Below the pieces are notes generated by a model. That model ran no database searches, was not told the origin of the DNA, and saw only the letters and a program-made list of their open reading frames with translations. From Gemmatimonadota bacterium (GTDB lineage: Bacteria > Gemmatimonadota > Gemmatimonadetes > Gemmatimonadales > GWC2-71-9): a stretch of 64,000 nucleotides of DNA. Both the position numbers and the translations under genes were made by a program. Location of the stretch: contig JAKLGU010000001.1 in assembly GCA_022710485.1 (NCBI GenBank), positions 304,501 to 368,500 on the forward strand. The letters are read 5' to 3'. This document shows, piece by piece, positions 49,073 through 59,306 of the stretch. Each line of letters opens with the position of its first letter. Position 1 is the stretch's first letter.

Positions 49073-51891
49073 CGCATCACCGGTCCGATCGGCACCGGCA
49101 GCCCGGCGGTCCGCGTCCAGCGCTGGTCTCCGCTCATCACGACTCCCTGCCCCAGCGGAAAGAACCCGTCCGGCAGTGGCCACGGCGACGCCGGCATCTG
49201 GAACATGACGGCCGCCGACTTGCCCGGCGCGAGTTCGACCGTCCGGCTTTCCTCGCTCCCCAGCACGTCCAGCACCACCGGCTCCGCGGCCAGGAGGCGG
49301 AACCGCACCTTGAGCGTCCAACTGCCGGTGTCGGCGCTATCGGCAAAGGCCGGCGTGAGGCGGAGGGTGAAGGTCTGCCGCAGCGGCGATTCCGGCAATT
49401 CCGTCCGGAGCCGCACATCGGCGTAGTTCATCGGCTCTTCGGCGACGATGCGGCCCTCCGCATCGTACAGCGTGACGGCGAAGTCGGTGAAGCGCGCCCA
49501 GTCCGCCGCCGGCATGTCGGCGTCCACGACGAGCTCGGTGGCCCAAGCGGGCGCCGTGAAGGAGACCGATTCCTCCCGGCTCCCGGAGCCTGGCACCAGG
49601 GCGCCCCGCTCTGCTCCGACGAGGGCGGCGCCGACCTGCAACGTGGCCGGGGCCCCCGACAGGTTGGCGAGCGAGAGTTCCACACCCTTCGGGTTCCGGC
49701 CGAGGCCGATCCGCACCGGCGACGACCGCACCGCCACCGCCGCCGCGCCGGGCGTCACCGGTGAGGCGAGGGCATCCGCCTCCCAGAGTCCTGGCCTGGC
49801 GTCGGCGGCGTCCACCACGAAATCGGCCGGCGCGGTGGGGCCGGCGCCCAGCACGTTCTCGTCGGGGCCGGGCCGACCCTTCGGCGCATGGAGCGCACCA
49901 AGGAGAGTGGGGCTGTCGGGGCCTGATGCGACGCGGACCGAGAACGGCCGTCCTGAGTCCACGGCGAAGAACACCCGCTCGGTGGCGCCCGCCTCCAGGG
50001 CAGTCACGCCCAGCGCGGTGTCGGCGGGGACCGGCACGATCACCGTGTTGACGAGCCGGAAGAGCGGGCCGGCGAGCGTATCAGGGCCCCAGCCCGTCAC
50101 CACGCCGACATGCATGCCGGGGGAGCGGAGCTCAGCCGGCCGATACCGGAGGTCGACGTTCGTTACGCCGGCGCCGAGCTGGACGCGGGCGGGCGCGACG
50201 AGCCAGGGCGCATCGCTCCGCAGCGTAACCGCGATCGGGGAGGCGCCGGCCGGCCGCTCGACCTGGAATCGCTGGGTGGTGTCGGCCGTCGATGCAAGAC
50301 GTCGGAACGCCGCGCTCCCTCCCCCCGCACCGACGGAACGGGTCCGCACCTCCGGCACGTCCCGATTCTCGCTCAGCCAGGTCCAGGCCGAGCCGACGTT
50401 CGGCGTCCCGGTGCCCTGGTCGAGATAGGTTGCACCGGCAAGCGGCCGGGCCGTCACCATCAGCGCCTGCTTCAACTGAAGTGCGCTCGGCGCCATCCGC
50501 TCCGCCGCGGCGCCTGAGCGCAGCAGTGCCAGGAGTCCCGCGGCGTGCGGCGACGCCATGCTGGTGCCGCCCTTCCGCTCGTCGCCGATATTGAACCGCG
50601 GGACCGTCGAATACGCCACGCCGGGGGTGACGATATCGGGCTTGGCAAGCTCGCCGCCGCGCGAGGAGAAGTAGGCCACGGGGTCGGGCCGGCCGTCCTC
50701 CGGATCCCCCGCCAGGAAGGCGAGGGGGAAGGTGGCGCCCACCGTGAGCGCGCGATCCGCCGAGCCCGGGAACCCAAGCGTGGAGAGGCCCGGGCCGTCG
50801 TTGCCGGCGCTGATGGCCATGACCACGCCGGGATTGGCGGCGAGCACGGAGTCCACGATCGCGTCCATCCGCGCGGTGCCCTCGACCTCGTTCCCCACGC
50901 CGAAGCTCATGTTCAGCACCAGGGGGAGATTCCGCGTCTTCGCGAAGCGAATGGCGTAGTCCATTGCGCGGAGCATGCTGCCGGTGACGGTGACGCCGCC
51001 GTGGGCGTTGTTGGCGATCTTGAGCCCGAGCAATTGGGCGCCGGGCGCCACACCGTCGAACCCGCCGACGCCGTACATGTCGTTGCCCGCCGCGATCCCC
51101 GCCACGTGCGTCCCGTGGCCGCTGGTGTCGAAGAAGAGGTCGAGCGAAGGGACGCCGCCGGACACCGCGATGTTGACCGCCACGGTGAGCGGAGACGGCT
51201 GACCCGGCTCGGCCCAGCCGAAGGTGTCGCGCCCGTGCAGGTAGTCGCGCACCGGGCGCTCCCCCGCGAGCGACCCGTCGCCGTCGGAGTCCACCAGGAC
51301 GACCCAGCCGTCGCTGGCCTGCGTCACCAGCACCGCGAGCGAGTCGGCGTCGTCGCCGTCCCCGTTGACGTCGGCCGCCGGCATTTCGCCCAGGGGGCGC
51401 TCGTGGAGCAGGCCGCCGTACCAGGGGCCGGCGGCGTTGAGCGTCCGCACCCGGCTCATCCCGCCCAGCGTGACGCCGCCGATGCGCACGGTGTCGCCCG
51501 CCGGGTCCACCCGCGTGAGCGGCACGGCGCCTTCGTGGGAAAAGTCCCGCAGGTCGAGGAGCTTCGGGCTGCCGTTCGGCGTCCGCTGCAGGCCGGGAAC
51601 GCCGGCGTCGATGCCGCTGTCCAGGATACCGATCAGCACGCCGCGGCCGTCCCACTCGGGATGCAGGGCCAGGAAGTCGGTCACGCCTGTGGCCGCGAGC
51701 GGCATCCATCCCCTGGCATAGGCGGCGTCGGCCGGCGCCACCGGCGCCGAGGCCGGCGGGACGCTGTCGGCCGGGAGAGCGACCACCGGGGCCTCGGTGC
51801 GGCCGGGATCGATGTTGGGCTGGGGCTGCTGGACGGCGGGCGCGCAGCCGAGCGCGAGTGCGCCCGCGAGGAGGATCGAGCGAGTCTGCAT
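49069..51891 (-). CDS. Subtilisin-like serine protease (S8), lipoprotein
   Basis: 940 residues. Lipoprotein signal ([10 protein letters not shown], Cys16), then an S8 catalytic domain: Asp91 in IGILDSGID, His near 258 in SGHGTHVAG, Ser near 443 in [12 protein letters not shown] large insert (about 100-230) separates Asp and His, resembling tripeptidyl-peptidase II-like members. The C-terminal 450 residues are beta-rich. Envelope-facing protease of unknown target. Its ATG overlaps the carboxylase stop (TGATG) and its stop overlaps AtuA (ATGA), an odd position inside an acyl-CoA operon. Confidence 0.92.
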   Translation of the reverse strand: MQTRSILLAGALALGCAPAVQQPQPNIDPGRTEAPVVALPADSVPPASAPVAPADAAYARGWMPLAATGVTDFLALHPEWDGRGVLIGILDSGIDAGVPGLQRTPNGSPKLLDLRDFSHEGAVPLTRVDPAGDTVRIGGVTLGGMSRVRTLNAAGPWYGGLLHERPLGEMPAADVNGDGDDADSLAVLVTQASDGWVVLVDSDGDGSLAGERPVRDYLHGRDTFGWAEPGQPSPLTVAVNIAVSGGVPSLDLFFDTSGHGTHVAGIAAGNDMYGVGGFDGVAPGAQLLGLKIANNAHGGVTVTGSMLRAMDYAIRFAKTRNLPLVLNMSFGVGNEVEGTARMDAIVDSVLAANPGVVMAISAGNDGPGLSTLGFPGSADRALTVGATFPLAFLAGDPEDGRPDPVAYFSSRGGELAKPDIVTPGVAYSTVPRFNIGDERKGGTSMASPHAAGLLALLRSGAAAERMAPSALQLKQALMVTARPLAGATYLDQGTGTPNVGSAWTWLSENRDVPEVRTRSVGAGGGSAAFRRLASTADTTQRFQVERPAGASPIAVTLRSDAPWLVAPARVQLGAGVTNVDLRYRPAELRSPGMHVGVVTGWGPDTLAGPLFRLVNTVIVPVPADTALGVTALEAGATERVFFAVDSGRPFSVRVASGPDSPTLLGALHAPKGRPGPDENVLGAGPTAPADFVVDAADARPGLWEADALASPVTPGAAAVAVRSSPVRIGLGRNPKGVELSLANLSGAPATLQVGAALVGAERGALVPGSGSREESVSFTAPAWATELVVDADMPAADWARFTDFAVTLYDAEGRIVAEEPMNYADVRLRTELPESPLRQTFTLRLTPAFADSADTGSWTLKVRFRLLAAEPVVLDVLGSEESRTVELAPGKSAAVMFQMPASPWPLPDGFFPLGQGVVMSGDQRWTRTAGLPVPIGPVMR

Positions 51892-53537
51892 CAGCGTTGC
51901 GTGACCGAATCGAGCGGGGGAAGCACGAAGGGCCCGAGGTGCGGCCCGGCATAGTTGGCGACGGTGCGGAGGAGGAACGCGAGCTGGTCGCGGGTCTCCT
52001 CGGGGGTGACAATGGCGTCGACGTAGCCGCGGGCGGCGGCGAACTTGGCGTCCAGCTGGTGTTCGTAATCCTCGCGCATGGACTCGACGGAGGCCTGCAC
52101 CGCCGCCGACGGCTCGGCGCCGGCCTGGCGGGCCTTCTCGAGCTCGGGGCCATGCACCGCCGTCACCGCGGACTCTCCCTCCATGACCGCCATGCGCCCG
52201 GTGGGCCAGGAGAGGATGAAGTCGGGATCGAACCCCTGTCCTGCCATGGCGTAGTAGCCGGCGCCGGAAGCATGATTGACCGTGAGCACGATCTTGGGCA
52301 CGACAGCGGTGGCCATCGCCTCGACGAACCGCGCGCCGGCCCGGATGATGCCTGAATGCTCCGCCTCGGGGCCTACCATGAAGCCGCTGACGTCCTGGAT
52401 AAAGAGGAGCGGGATCCGCTCCCGGGAGGCCGTCTCGATGAAGTACGCTACCTTCTCCGCGCTCTCGGTATACACGATGCCGCCGAACTTCGGCCGGGCG
52501 CCCTGGGCCCCCTTCACGAGCCCGCGCCGGTTGACGATGACGGCCACCGGCCACCCTTCGAGGTGCGCGTGACCGCAGATCATCTCCTTGGCCACTTCAG
52601 GCTGGAACTCGTCCAGCACTCCGCCATCGAGGAGGCACTCGAGCAGGTGCGGCACGTCGTACGACATCCGGTGGTCCTGCGGGAGGATGTCGTACAGCTC
52701 CTTGGGCGAGCGCTTCGGCTCCCGGACAGGGCGGAGACTGTGCTTCACGCCGTCGAGTCGCGGGAGCCGGCTCACGTACTCGCGAATCCGCAGCAGGCAC
52801 TCGGCGTCGGTGGCGGCGCGGTAGTGCGCCACGGCGCTGATTTCGGTGTGGGTGCGCGCGCCGCCAAGGAACTCGCCGTCCACCGTCTGGCCGGTGGCGC
52901 CCTTCACGAGGTTGGGCCCGCCGAGCCCCATGAAGCTCGTGCCGTCCACCATGAAGATCACGTCGGAGAGCGCCGGCAGGTACGCCCCGCCCGCCACGCA
53001 GCTGCCCATGACCGCGCTGACCTGCGGCACGTGCAGGTAGCGGCGCATGATCGAGTTGTAGTAGAAGATCCGCGCGGCGCCGTACTGGCCCGGGAACACC
53101 CCGCCCTGGTACGGCAGGTTCACGCCGGCGCTGTCCACCAGGTAGATGATCGGGATCCGCTGCCGCATGGCGACTTCCTGCGCGCGGAGGATCTTCCGGA
53201 TCGTCTCCGGCCACCACGACCCTGCCTTGACGGTGGCGTCGTTCGACACGACCACCACCTCGCGGCCCTCGACGCTTCCGACCCCGGTGATGACGCCGGC
53301 CCCGGGGGCCTGCCCGTCGTACTGGTCATAGGCCATCAGGAGGCCGAGCTCGACCCAGGTGCTCTTCGGATCGAGGAGCTGCTCGACGCGCTCGCGCGGG
53401 GAGAGCTGCCCCTTCTCGTGCATCTTGGCCACGCGCTTGGCGCCGCCGCCGAGCTGGAGGCGGCGGGCGAGCGCGAGATACTCGTCGGTCAGGGTGCGGA
53501 GCCGGCCGGCGTGTGCGGCGTCGCGGGGAGGAGTCAC
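51891..53537 (-). CDS. Acyl-CoA carboxylase beta (carboxyltransferase) subunit
   Basis: 548 residues with both crotonase-fold halves: KMHEKGQLSPRERVEQLLD, VVSNDATVKAGSWWPETIRK, LVDSAGVNLPYQGGVFPG, MGSCVAGGAYLPALSD, and in the C-half FIQDVSGFMVGPEAE and SGAGYYAMAGQGFDPDF. The glycine-rich acyl-CoA and biotin oxyanion sites are intact. Substrate may be propionyl-, methylcrotonyl- or geranyl-CoA; the sequence alone does not decide. The alpha (biotin carboxylase/BCCP) subunit is not in this window. GTG start, 1 bp after the B12-subunit stop. Confidence 0.92.
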   Translation of the reverse strand: MTPPRDAAHAGRLRTLTDEYLALARRLQLGGGAKRVAKMHEKGQLSPRERVEQLLDPKSTWVELGLLMAYDQYDGQAPGAGVITGVGSVEGREVVVVSNDATVKAGSWWPETIRKILRAQEVAMRQRIPIIYLVDSAGVNLPYQGGVFPGQYGAARIFYYNSIMRRYLHVPQVSAVMGSCVAGGAYLPALSDVIFMVDGTSFMGLGGPNLVKGATGQTVDGEFLGGARTHTEISAVAHYRAATDAECLLRIREYVSRLPRLDGVKHSLRPVREPKRSPKELYDILPQDHRMSYDVPHLLECLLDGGVLDEFQPEVAKEMICGHAHLEGWPVAVIVNRRGLVKGAQGARPKFGGIVYTESAEKVAYFIETASRERIPLLFIQDVSGFMVGPEAEHSGIIRAGARFVEAMATAVVPKIVLTVNHASGAGYYAMAGQGFDPDFILSWPTGRMAVMEGESAVTAVHGPELEKARQAGAEPSAAVQASVESMREDYEHQLDAKFAAARGYVDAIVTPEETRDQLAFLLRTVANYAGPHLGPFVLPPLDSVTQR

Positions 53538-53538
53538 G

Positions 53539-53964
<426 letters not shown>

Positions 53965-53997
53965 GCTCGCGAACTCCTGTCTGGTATGTCGCGGCGG

Positions 53998-55164
53998 CTA
54001 CCGAAACCGGAGCAGCGCCGCCATGCCGTGAATCGCCTTCTTCGCCGCCGGCTCGAACACCACATTGACGGCGACCCGCTGCCGGAGCGCCTCCTCGATC
54101 GCGTCGTCCACGACGTCGAGGACCGGGACCACATCGCCCTCTCCGCGGAGGTCGGCCTCCATCAGCCCGAGCCGCCCGGAGGCCACGCCGCGGAACCCCG
54201 GCTCGGCCACGTCGGGATCCACCAGCAGGGTGCGCACCTGCCCCCGGCCGAGCGCCTTGAGGGTCTCGTGGACGCCGTCCACCGCCCAGCCCGTCCCGAG
54301 CCCTTCCTCGAGGTCGTGCATCAGGAGGAGCTCCGAGGTGCGCTCCCAGGTTTCCCGCACCTGCAGCGTGGCGGCCAGCACCTCCGCCGGGCTCACCGAC
54401 TTGGCGTTGAGGCGGACCGACCCCATGACCCGGTCGAGCAGATAGGGATGAAGGAACGGCTGCAGCGCCGCGGCGTCGGTGCCGATGCCCGCCAGCACGA
54501 TGCCGTGGACCGGCGACGCCTTGTCGAGCGCCAGCAGCTGCTGCGCCGCCGCATCGAGATGCCGCTGGCGCTCGGTGCGGATCCGGTTGTTGTAGCTGTG
54601 CTCTCCCCAGCCGGGGCCGTCCTGGTCCCCGTGATAGCGGCCGCCGCGCGTGGCATCGGCGGTCAGGCCGGGCATCTCGGTGGCGCCGAAGGCGGTCACC
54701 TGGAAGAAGCGTGCGGCGGTGCGGTCGAGCACCGCCGTCAGGATGCGGCCAAATTCGTCCTCCGCGGCGGCGAGCTCGCGGACCAGCGGTGTGCGGTCAA
54801 CGGCGAGCCGTGAACGGTGCACCGACGGTAGCGGGACCACCTCCCACAACTTGGCCGGGCCGCAGGCGAAGATGGCGACCCCCTGCGAGGAGGGGAGGTT
54901 GCCGGGCTGCTTCAGGAAGTCGAGGACGCGGGCCATGTCGACGCGGACGGCCTCGACGGTGGCGCGCTCGAGGCCCAACTGCGGCAGCGCCGACTCCAGC
55001 GCGCGCACCCGGTTCTTCACCTTGATGAGGTACTTGCCGCGCGCGCGATCCCGCGGCTCGACCTTCAGGTAGCAGGTAACGACGCGATGCGACCCGGGGC
55101 GAAACTGGTTGAGACGGGCGAGCTGCGCCGCGATGCTGCCCGCGGTGGGGGTGCTGCGTGCCAT
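53998..55164 (-). CDS. Bacterial archaeo-eukaryotic release factor (baeRF)-like protein
   Basis: 388 residues. The layout resembles bacterial eRF1/Pelota-like proteins: an N-terminal region (VVTCYLKVEPRDRARGKYLIKVKNRVRAL), the SQGVAIFACGPAKLWEVVPLP strand set, a central domain opening ILTAVLDRTAARFFQV with a loop GGRYHGDQDGPGWGEH where family members carry modified GGQ-like loops, and a C-terminal domain (VRTLLVDPDV, VVFEPAAKKAIHGMAALLRF). No true GGQ is present. Possible role in ribosome rescue or hibernation, unproven. AGGAGG lies 5 nt before ATG 55162-55164. Inserted between the two mutase subunits. Confidence 0.7.
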   Translation of the reverse strand: MARSTPTAGSIAAQLARLNQFRPGSHRVVTCYLKVEPRDRARGKYLIKVKNRVRALESALPQLGLERATVEAVRVDMARVLDFLKQPGNLPSSQGVAIFACGPAKLWEVVPLPSVHRSRLAVDRTPLVRELAAAEDEFGRILTAVLDRTAARFFQVTAFGATEMPGLTADATRGGRYHGDQDGPGWGEHSYNNRIRTERQRHLDAAAQQLLALDKASPVHGIVLAGIGTDAAALQPFLHPYLLDRVMGSVRLNAKSVSPAEVLAATLQVRETWERTSELLLMHDLEEGLGTGWAVDGVHETLKALGRGQVRTLLVDPDVAEPGFRGVASGRLGLMEADLRGEGDVVPVLDVVDDAIEEALRQRVAVNVVFEPAAKKAIHGMAALLRFR

Positions 55165-55192
55165 GACTTCCTCCTGGCCGACGGCCCAGGCG

Positions 55193-56896
55193 TCAGAAGA
55201 ACACCGGTTCCCGGTAGGTCCCGAAGACGCCCTCGAGCACGTGGCGGATTTCAAAGAGAGTGCAGTACGCCCGCGCGCAGTCTAGCATCGCGGGCATCAC
55301 GTTCCGGTCCTCGGCGGCGGCCTGGCGCAGCGCCTCCAGCCGGCGGTCCACGAGCGCCTGGTCCCGGGTGGCGCGCAGCTTCGCAAGCCGCGCCCGCTGC
55401 GACGATTCCGCCTCGTCGCCGATCTTGAGAATTTCCACCGGCGCCTCGGCGTCCTCCACGAACTCGTTCACGCCGACCACGGTGCGCTGGTGCTGCTCCA
55501 CCTCGTGCTGGAACCGCGCCGCGGCGCGCGCAATCTGCCGCTGCGACCACCCCGCCTCGATCGCCTTGACCACCCCGCCCTGCGCATCGATCTCGGCGAA
55601 GATGGCCTCCGCCTCCCGCTCCAGCTGGTCGGTCAGCGCCTCCACGTAGTAGCTGCCGCCCAGCGGGTCGGTCACGTTCGGTACGCCGGTCTCGTACGCC
55701 AGGATCTGCTGGGTGCGGAGGGCGATGCGCACCGAGTCCTCGGTGGGGAGCGCGAGGGTCTCGTCGAAGGCGTTGGTGTGCAGCGACTGGGTCCCGCCGA
55801 GGGCGGCGGCCATCGCCTGGTAGGCGACGCGGACCACGTTGATCAACGGCTGCTGCGCGGCCAGCGTGACGCCGGCGGTCTGGCAGTGGAACCGCATGAT
55901 CCAGCTGCGCGGGTCCCGCGCGTTGTAGCGCTCGCGCAGGTGGCGGGCCCAGATCCGGCGGGCCGCCCGCATCTTGGCGATTTCCTCGAAGAAATCGTTG
56001 TGCACGTCCCAGAAGAACGAGAGCCGCGGGGCGAAGCTGTCCACGTCGAGCCCGCGCGCCACGCCGTGCTCCACGTAGCAGAAGCCGTTGGCCAGCGTGA
56101 ACGCCAGCTCCTGCACCGCGGTGGCCCCCGCCTCCCGGATGTGGTATCCCGAGATGGAAATCGTGTTCCACTTCGGGGTGTGCTCAGCGGCCCACTCGAA
56201 GAGGTCCACGATCACCTTGAGCGCCGGCTCTGCCGGGAAGATCCAGGCGTGCTGCGCCATGTACTCCTTGAGGATGTCGTTCTGGATCGTCCCCTGGAGC
56301 TTGTCGATGGACACGCCCTGCTTTTCGGCGGCGGCCACGTAGAAGCAGAAGATGATGGCGGCCGGCCCGTTGATCGTCATCGACGTGGACACCTGGTCCA
56401 GCGGGATGCCGTCGAAGAGCGTCTCCATGTCGGCCAGCGAGGAGATCGCGACGCCGCACTTGCCGACCTCCCCCTCGGAGCGTGGGTGGTCGCCGTCGTA
56501 GCCCATGAGGGTCGGAAAGTCGAAGGCCACCGAGAGGCCGGTCTGCCCGCGGGAGAGGAGGAACTTGTACCGCTCGTTGGTGTCCTGGGCGGTGCCGAAG
56601 CCGGCGAACTGCCGCATCGTCCAGAGCTTCCCGCGGTAGCCGCTGGGGTGGATCCCTCGGGTGTAGGGGAACTGCCCCGGGAGGATGCCCTGCGCGAGGA
56701 GGTCGGGTGCAAGGTCGAGCGGCGTGTACACCGGCTCGACGGCGCGGCCGGACACCGAGGTGAAGTCGGTGTCGTCCCGCATGGGCAGCTTGCCGAACCG
56801 GGCACGCCAGGCGGCCACCTCGGAACGCAGCGCGGCGAGCTCACGCTCCTTCGCGGCGAGCTGCTCGCGGTCGGTCGTCTTGTCGGTCGAGCTCAT
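55193..56896 (-). CDS. Acyl-CoA mutase large subunit (methylmalonyl/isobutyryl-CoA mutase family)
   Basis: 567 residues: a charged N-terminal helix then the substrate TIM barrel ([55 protein letters not shown] with the cobalamin-proximal His, [32 protein letters not shown]). No fused B12 domain. By remembered alignment, Tyr89 of methylmalonyl-CoA mutase is kept, but Arg207, which binds the free carboxylate, is Gln (EYMAQHAW), as in isobutyryl-CoA mutase. Substrate therefore uncertain. ATG overlaps the meaB stop (ATGA), so MeaB is made with it. Confidence 0.9.
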   Translation of the reverse strand: MSSTDKTTDREQLAAKERELAALRSEVAAWRARFGKLPMRDDTDFTSVSGRAVEPVYTPLDLAPDLLAQGILPGQFPYTRGIHPSGYRGKLWTMRQFAGFGTAQDTNERYKFLLSRGQTGLSVAFDFPTLMGYDGDHPRSEGEVGKCGVAISSLADMETLFDGIPLDQVSTSMTINGPAAIIFCFYVAAAEKQGVSIDKLQGTIQNDILKEYMAQHAWIFPAEPALKVIVDLFEWAAEHTPKWNTISISGYHIREAGATAVQELAFTLANGFCYVEHGVARGLDVDSFAPRLSFFWDVHNDFFEEIAKMRAARRIWARHLRERYNARDPRSWIMRFHCQTAGVTLAAQQPLINVVRVAYQAMAAALGGTQSLHTNAFDETLALPTEDSVRIALRTQQILAYETGVPNVTDPLGGSYYVEALTDQLEREAEAIFAEIDAQGGVVKAIEAGWSQRQIARAAARFQHEVEQHQRTVVGVNEFVEDAEAPVEILKIGDEAESSQRARLAKLRATRDQALVDRRLEALRQAAAEDRNVMPAMLDCARAYCTLFEIRHVLEGVFGTYREPVFF

Positions 56897-57933
56897 GGGC
56901 GCGCTCCCTGCTTGAGTCCGTCCAGAATCCCGCCTGCCACTTCGTATGGGCTGACCCGGCCCGCCTCGAGGTCGTCGAGCCGGTCGCGGATCGCCTGCCC
57001 GGCGCCGGTCTCGTCCCAGACCCAGCGGACCAGCGCGCGGTCCACCACTTCGCGGGTCCGCTCCTCGAGCCGCCGACGGCGGCGCTCCCGCATCGTGCCC
57101 GAAGCGGCGAGCCAATCGCGGTGCGCGTCCAGCGCCGCAATCACTTCGCCGATCCCCTCCCCCTTGGCCGCAATGGTGGCGAGCACCGGGTGCTTCCATT
57201 CGGCGTCCGACTCCGCTGCGAGCGCCTCCGACTCCGCCGTGGTGCGCGCCTTGAAGCCGTGGTGCGCCGGCACGTGGCGGAAGGCGTTCCCCCGCCGGAT
57301 GCCGAGGGTGATCTCGATTTCCTGGCGCAGCTTGTCGGCCCCGGGGCGGTCCGCCTTGTTGACGACGAAGAGGTCCGCCACCTCCATCACGCCCGACTTG
57401 AGCGTCTGGATCCCGTCGCCCGACTCCGGCACGAGCAGCAGCAGGCTGCTGTCCGCCATGCGCGACACCGCGAGCTCTGACTGGCCGACGCCGACCGTCT
57501 CCACCAGGATCCGGTCGAACCCCGCCGCGTCGAGGACGTCGCAGACCTCGCGCGTGGAGGTGGCGAGCCCGCCCAGCGAACCGCGGGTGGCCATCGAGCG
57601 GATGAAGACGCCCGGGTCGAGGGCGATGCTCTCCATCCGGATGCGGTCGCCGAGCAGCGCGCCGCCCGAAAAGGGGCTGGTCGGGTCCACCGCCACGACG
57701 GCCACCTGGTGCCCCTGCGACCGGTAGGCCGCCACCAGCCGCTCGGTCAGGGTGGATTTGCCGGCGCCGGGCGGGCCAGTGATGCCGATCCGGTGCGCGC
57801 GGCCGAGGCCGGGATGCAGCGCGCTAAGCAGCGCCTCGAACCCTGGCCGGCCGTTTTCCACCACCGAAATGGCCCGGGCCAGCGCGGCGGGCTGGCGCGC
57901 CCGGAGACCGTCGAGCATGGCGTCACGATCCAT
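56893..57933 (-). CDS. meaB: MeaB/ArgK family G-protein chaperone of the mutase
   Basis: 346 residues. [17 protein letters not shown] (Walker A), [33 protein letters not shown] (switch region), [12 protein letters not shown] (NKxD). GTPase that loads and protects adenosylcobalamin in the acyl-CoA mutase. Lies directly upstream of the mutase large subunit (ATGA overlap) and 35 bp downstream of mgtE. Confidence 0.95.
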   Translation of the reverse strand: MDRDAMLDGLRARQPAALARAISVVENGRPGFEALLSALHPGLGRAHRIGITGPPGAGKSTLTERLVAAYRSQGHQVAVVAVDPTSPFSGGALLGDRIRMESIALDPGVFIRSMATRGSLGGLATSTREVCDVLDAAGFDRILVETVGVGQSELAVSRMADSSLLLLVPESGDGIQTLKSGVMEVADLFVVNKADRPGADKLRQEIEITLGIRRGNAFRHVPAHHGFKARTTAESEALAAESDAEWKHPVLATIAAKGEGIGEVIAALDAHRDWLAASGTMRERRRRRLEERTREVVDRALVRWVWDETGAGQAIRDRLDDLEAGRVSPYEVAGGILDGLKQGARP

Positions 57934-57968
57934 GCTGGAAAGTCACCCGGAACAGGGGCCGGGGCAAG

Positions 57969-59306
57969 CTAGAGGAGGAAGCGCGTGGCCATCCCCAGCA
58001 GCAGGAAAAAGCCGCACATATCGGTGAAGGTGGTGACGAACACCGAGCTCGCGATCGCGGGATCGATCTTGAGCCGCTCGAGGAGGAGCGGGACGAAGGC
58101 CCCCGCGAACCCGGCCACCCCGAGATTGGCGGTCATGGCGAAGGCGACGACCGCCCCGAACCGGGGACCGTCGACTAGCCAGCCGATGCCGCCCGCCATG
58201 ATGGCGGCCATCAGCCCCACAGAAAGGCCGACGAGCATTTCCTTGCCCACGATGCCGGCCTCGCGGCCCGGCGCCACCTGCCCCAGCGCGATGCGGCGGA
58301 TCGAGACCGCCAGGGCCTGGGTGCCGGCGTTGCCGCCCATCCCGGCGATGACCGGCATGAACACCGCCAGCCACTTGATCTCCTGGATCGCGTTGGAAAA
58401 GACCAGCACCACCGAGGCCGCCGCGAAGGCGGTGAGGAGGTTTACGTACAGCCAGGGCAGCCGGCTGCGGACGGCGTCGGTCCACGGCGCGCCCAGTTCC
58501 TCGTCGGCGGAGACGCCGCCGAATTGCAGGAGGTCCTCGGTCGTCTCGGCCTCGACCACGTCGATCACGTCATCGAAGGTGACGCGGCCCAGCAGCACGC
58601 CGTTGCCGTCCACCACGGGCACGCTGGGCACGTTGTACCGGGCCATGAGGCGGGCCACTTCCTCCTGGTCCCGATCCGGCGTCACGCTGATCTCGGCCGG
58701 TTCCATGAACTCGCGGACGCTCCGGTCGGGCGGGCTCGTCACCAACTGGTTGAGGGGCAGCAGCCCCACGAGCCGGTTGGCCGGGTCCACCACGAAGACC
58801 TGGTAGAACCCCTCCATCTCCTCGGCCTGCCGCCGGATCTCCTCGATCGCCTCGCCCGCCGTGACGGTGTCGAAGACCGTCACGACGTGGGTCGTCATCA
58901 GCCCGCCCGCCGACTCCTCGTCGTAGGCGAGGAGGCGGTCCACATCGGACCGGTCCTCGACCTCGGACAGAATCCGCTCCTGCTCCTCGGGCTCGAGTTC
59001 CTGCAGGATGTCGGCGGCGTCGTCGTCCGCCATCTCGTCCACGATGTCGGCGGCCTGCTCGGGCTCGAGGGCCGCGAGGGTATCCTCGGCGTGCTCCTCC
59101 TCCGGCATCTCGACGAGCGCCTCGCCCGACACCTCGGGCGGGAGGGCGCGGACGGCGGTCAGGCGTTCGTCCTCGTCGAGCGACGAAAGGACGTCGGCGA
59201 GGTCCGCAGGCTCCAGCTCGAGCGCCCGCTTGACGAATTCGTCGATGCGGCCGGCGCGGAGCAGTTCGGCCAGGCCCGGCTTCGACTTCGCGGCACGCGG
59301 GCTCAT
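57969..59306 (-). CDS. mgtE: MgtE-type magnesium transporter
   Basis: 445 residues. N-terminal superhelical domain (about 10-120, MADDDAADILQELEPEEQERIL), two CBS domains (about 130-255) that sense Mg2+, then five membrane helices with VFMPVIAGMGGNAGTQALAVSIRRIALGQV (the conserved pore segment) and DPAIASSVFVTTFTDMCGFFLLLG. Imports Mg2+ across the inner membrane. ATG overlaps the preceding CorC-type gene's stop (ATGA), an Mg2+-linked pairing. Confidence 0.95.
   Translation of the reverse strand: MSPRAAKSKPGLAELLRAGRIDEFVKRALELEPADLADVLSSLDEDERLTAVRALPPEVSGEALVEMPEEEHAEDTLAALEPEQAADIVDEMADDDAADILQELEPEEQERILSEVEDRSDVDRLLAYDEESAGGLMTTHVVTVFDTVTAGEAIEEIRRQAEEMEGFYQVFVVDPANRLVGLLPLNQLVTSPPDRSVREFMEPAEISVTPDRDQEEVARLMARYNVPSVPVVDGNGVLLGRVTFDDVIDVVEAETTEDLLQFGGVSADEELGAPWTDAVRSRLPWLYVNLLTAFAAASVVLVFSNAIQEIKWLAVFMPVIAGMGGNAGTQALAVSIRRIALGQVAPGREAGIVGKEMLVGLSVGLMAAIMAGGIGWLVDGPRFGAVVAFAMTANLGVAGFAGAFVPLLLERLKIDPAIASSVFVTTFTDMCGFFLLLGMATRFLL

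Noticed and set aside
55490-57727. A 745-codon plus-strand frame opposite mutase and meaB
   Set aside because: Mirror of GC3-rich coding sequence, no motif, and the opposite genes are unambiguous.
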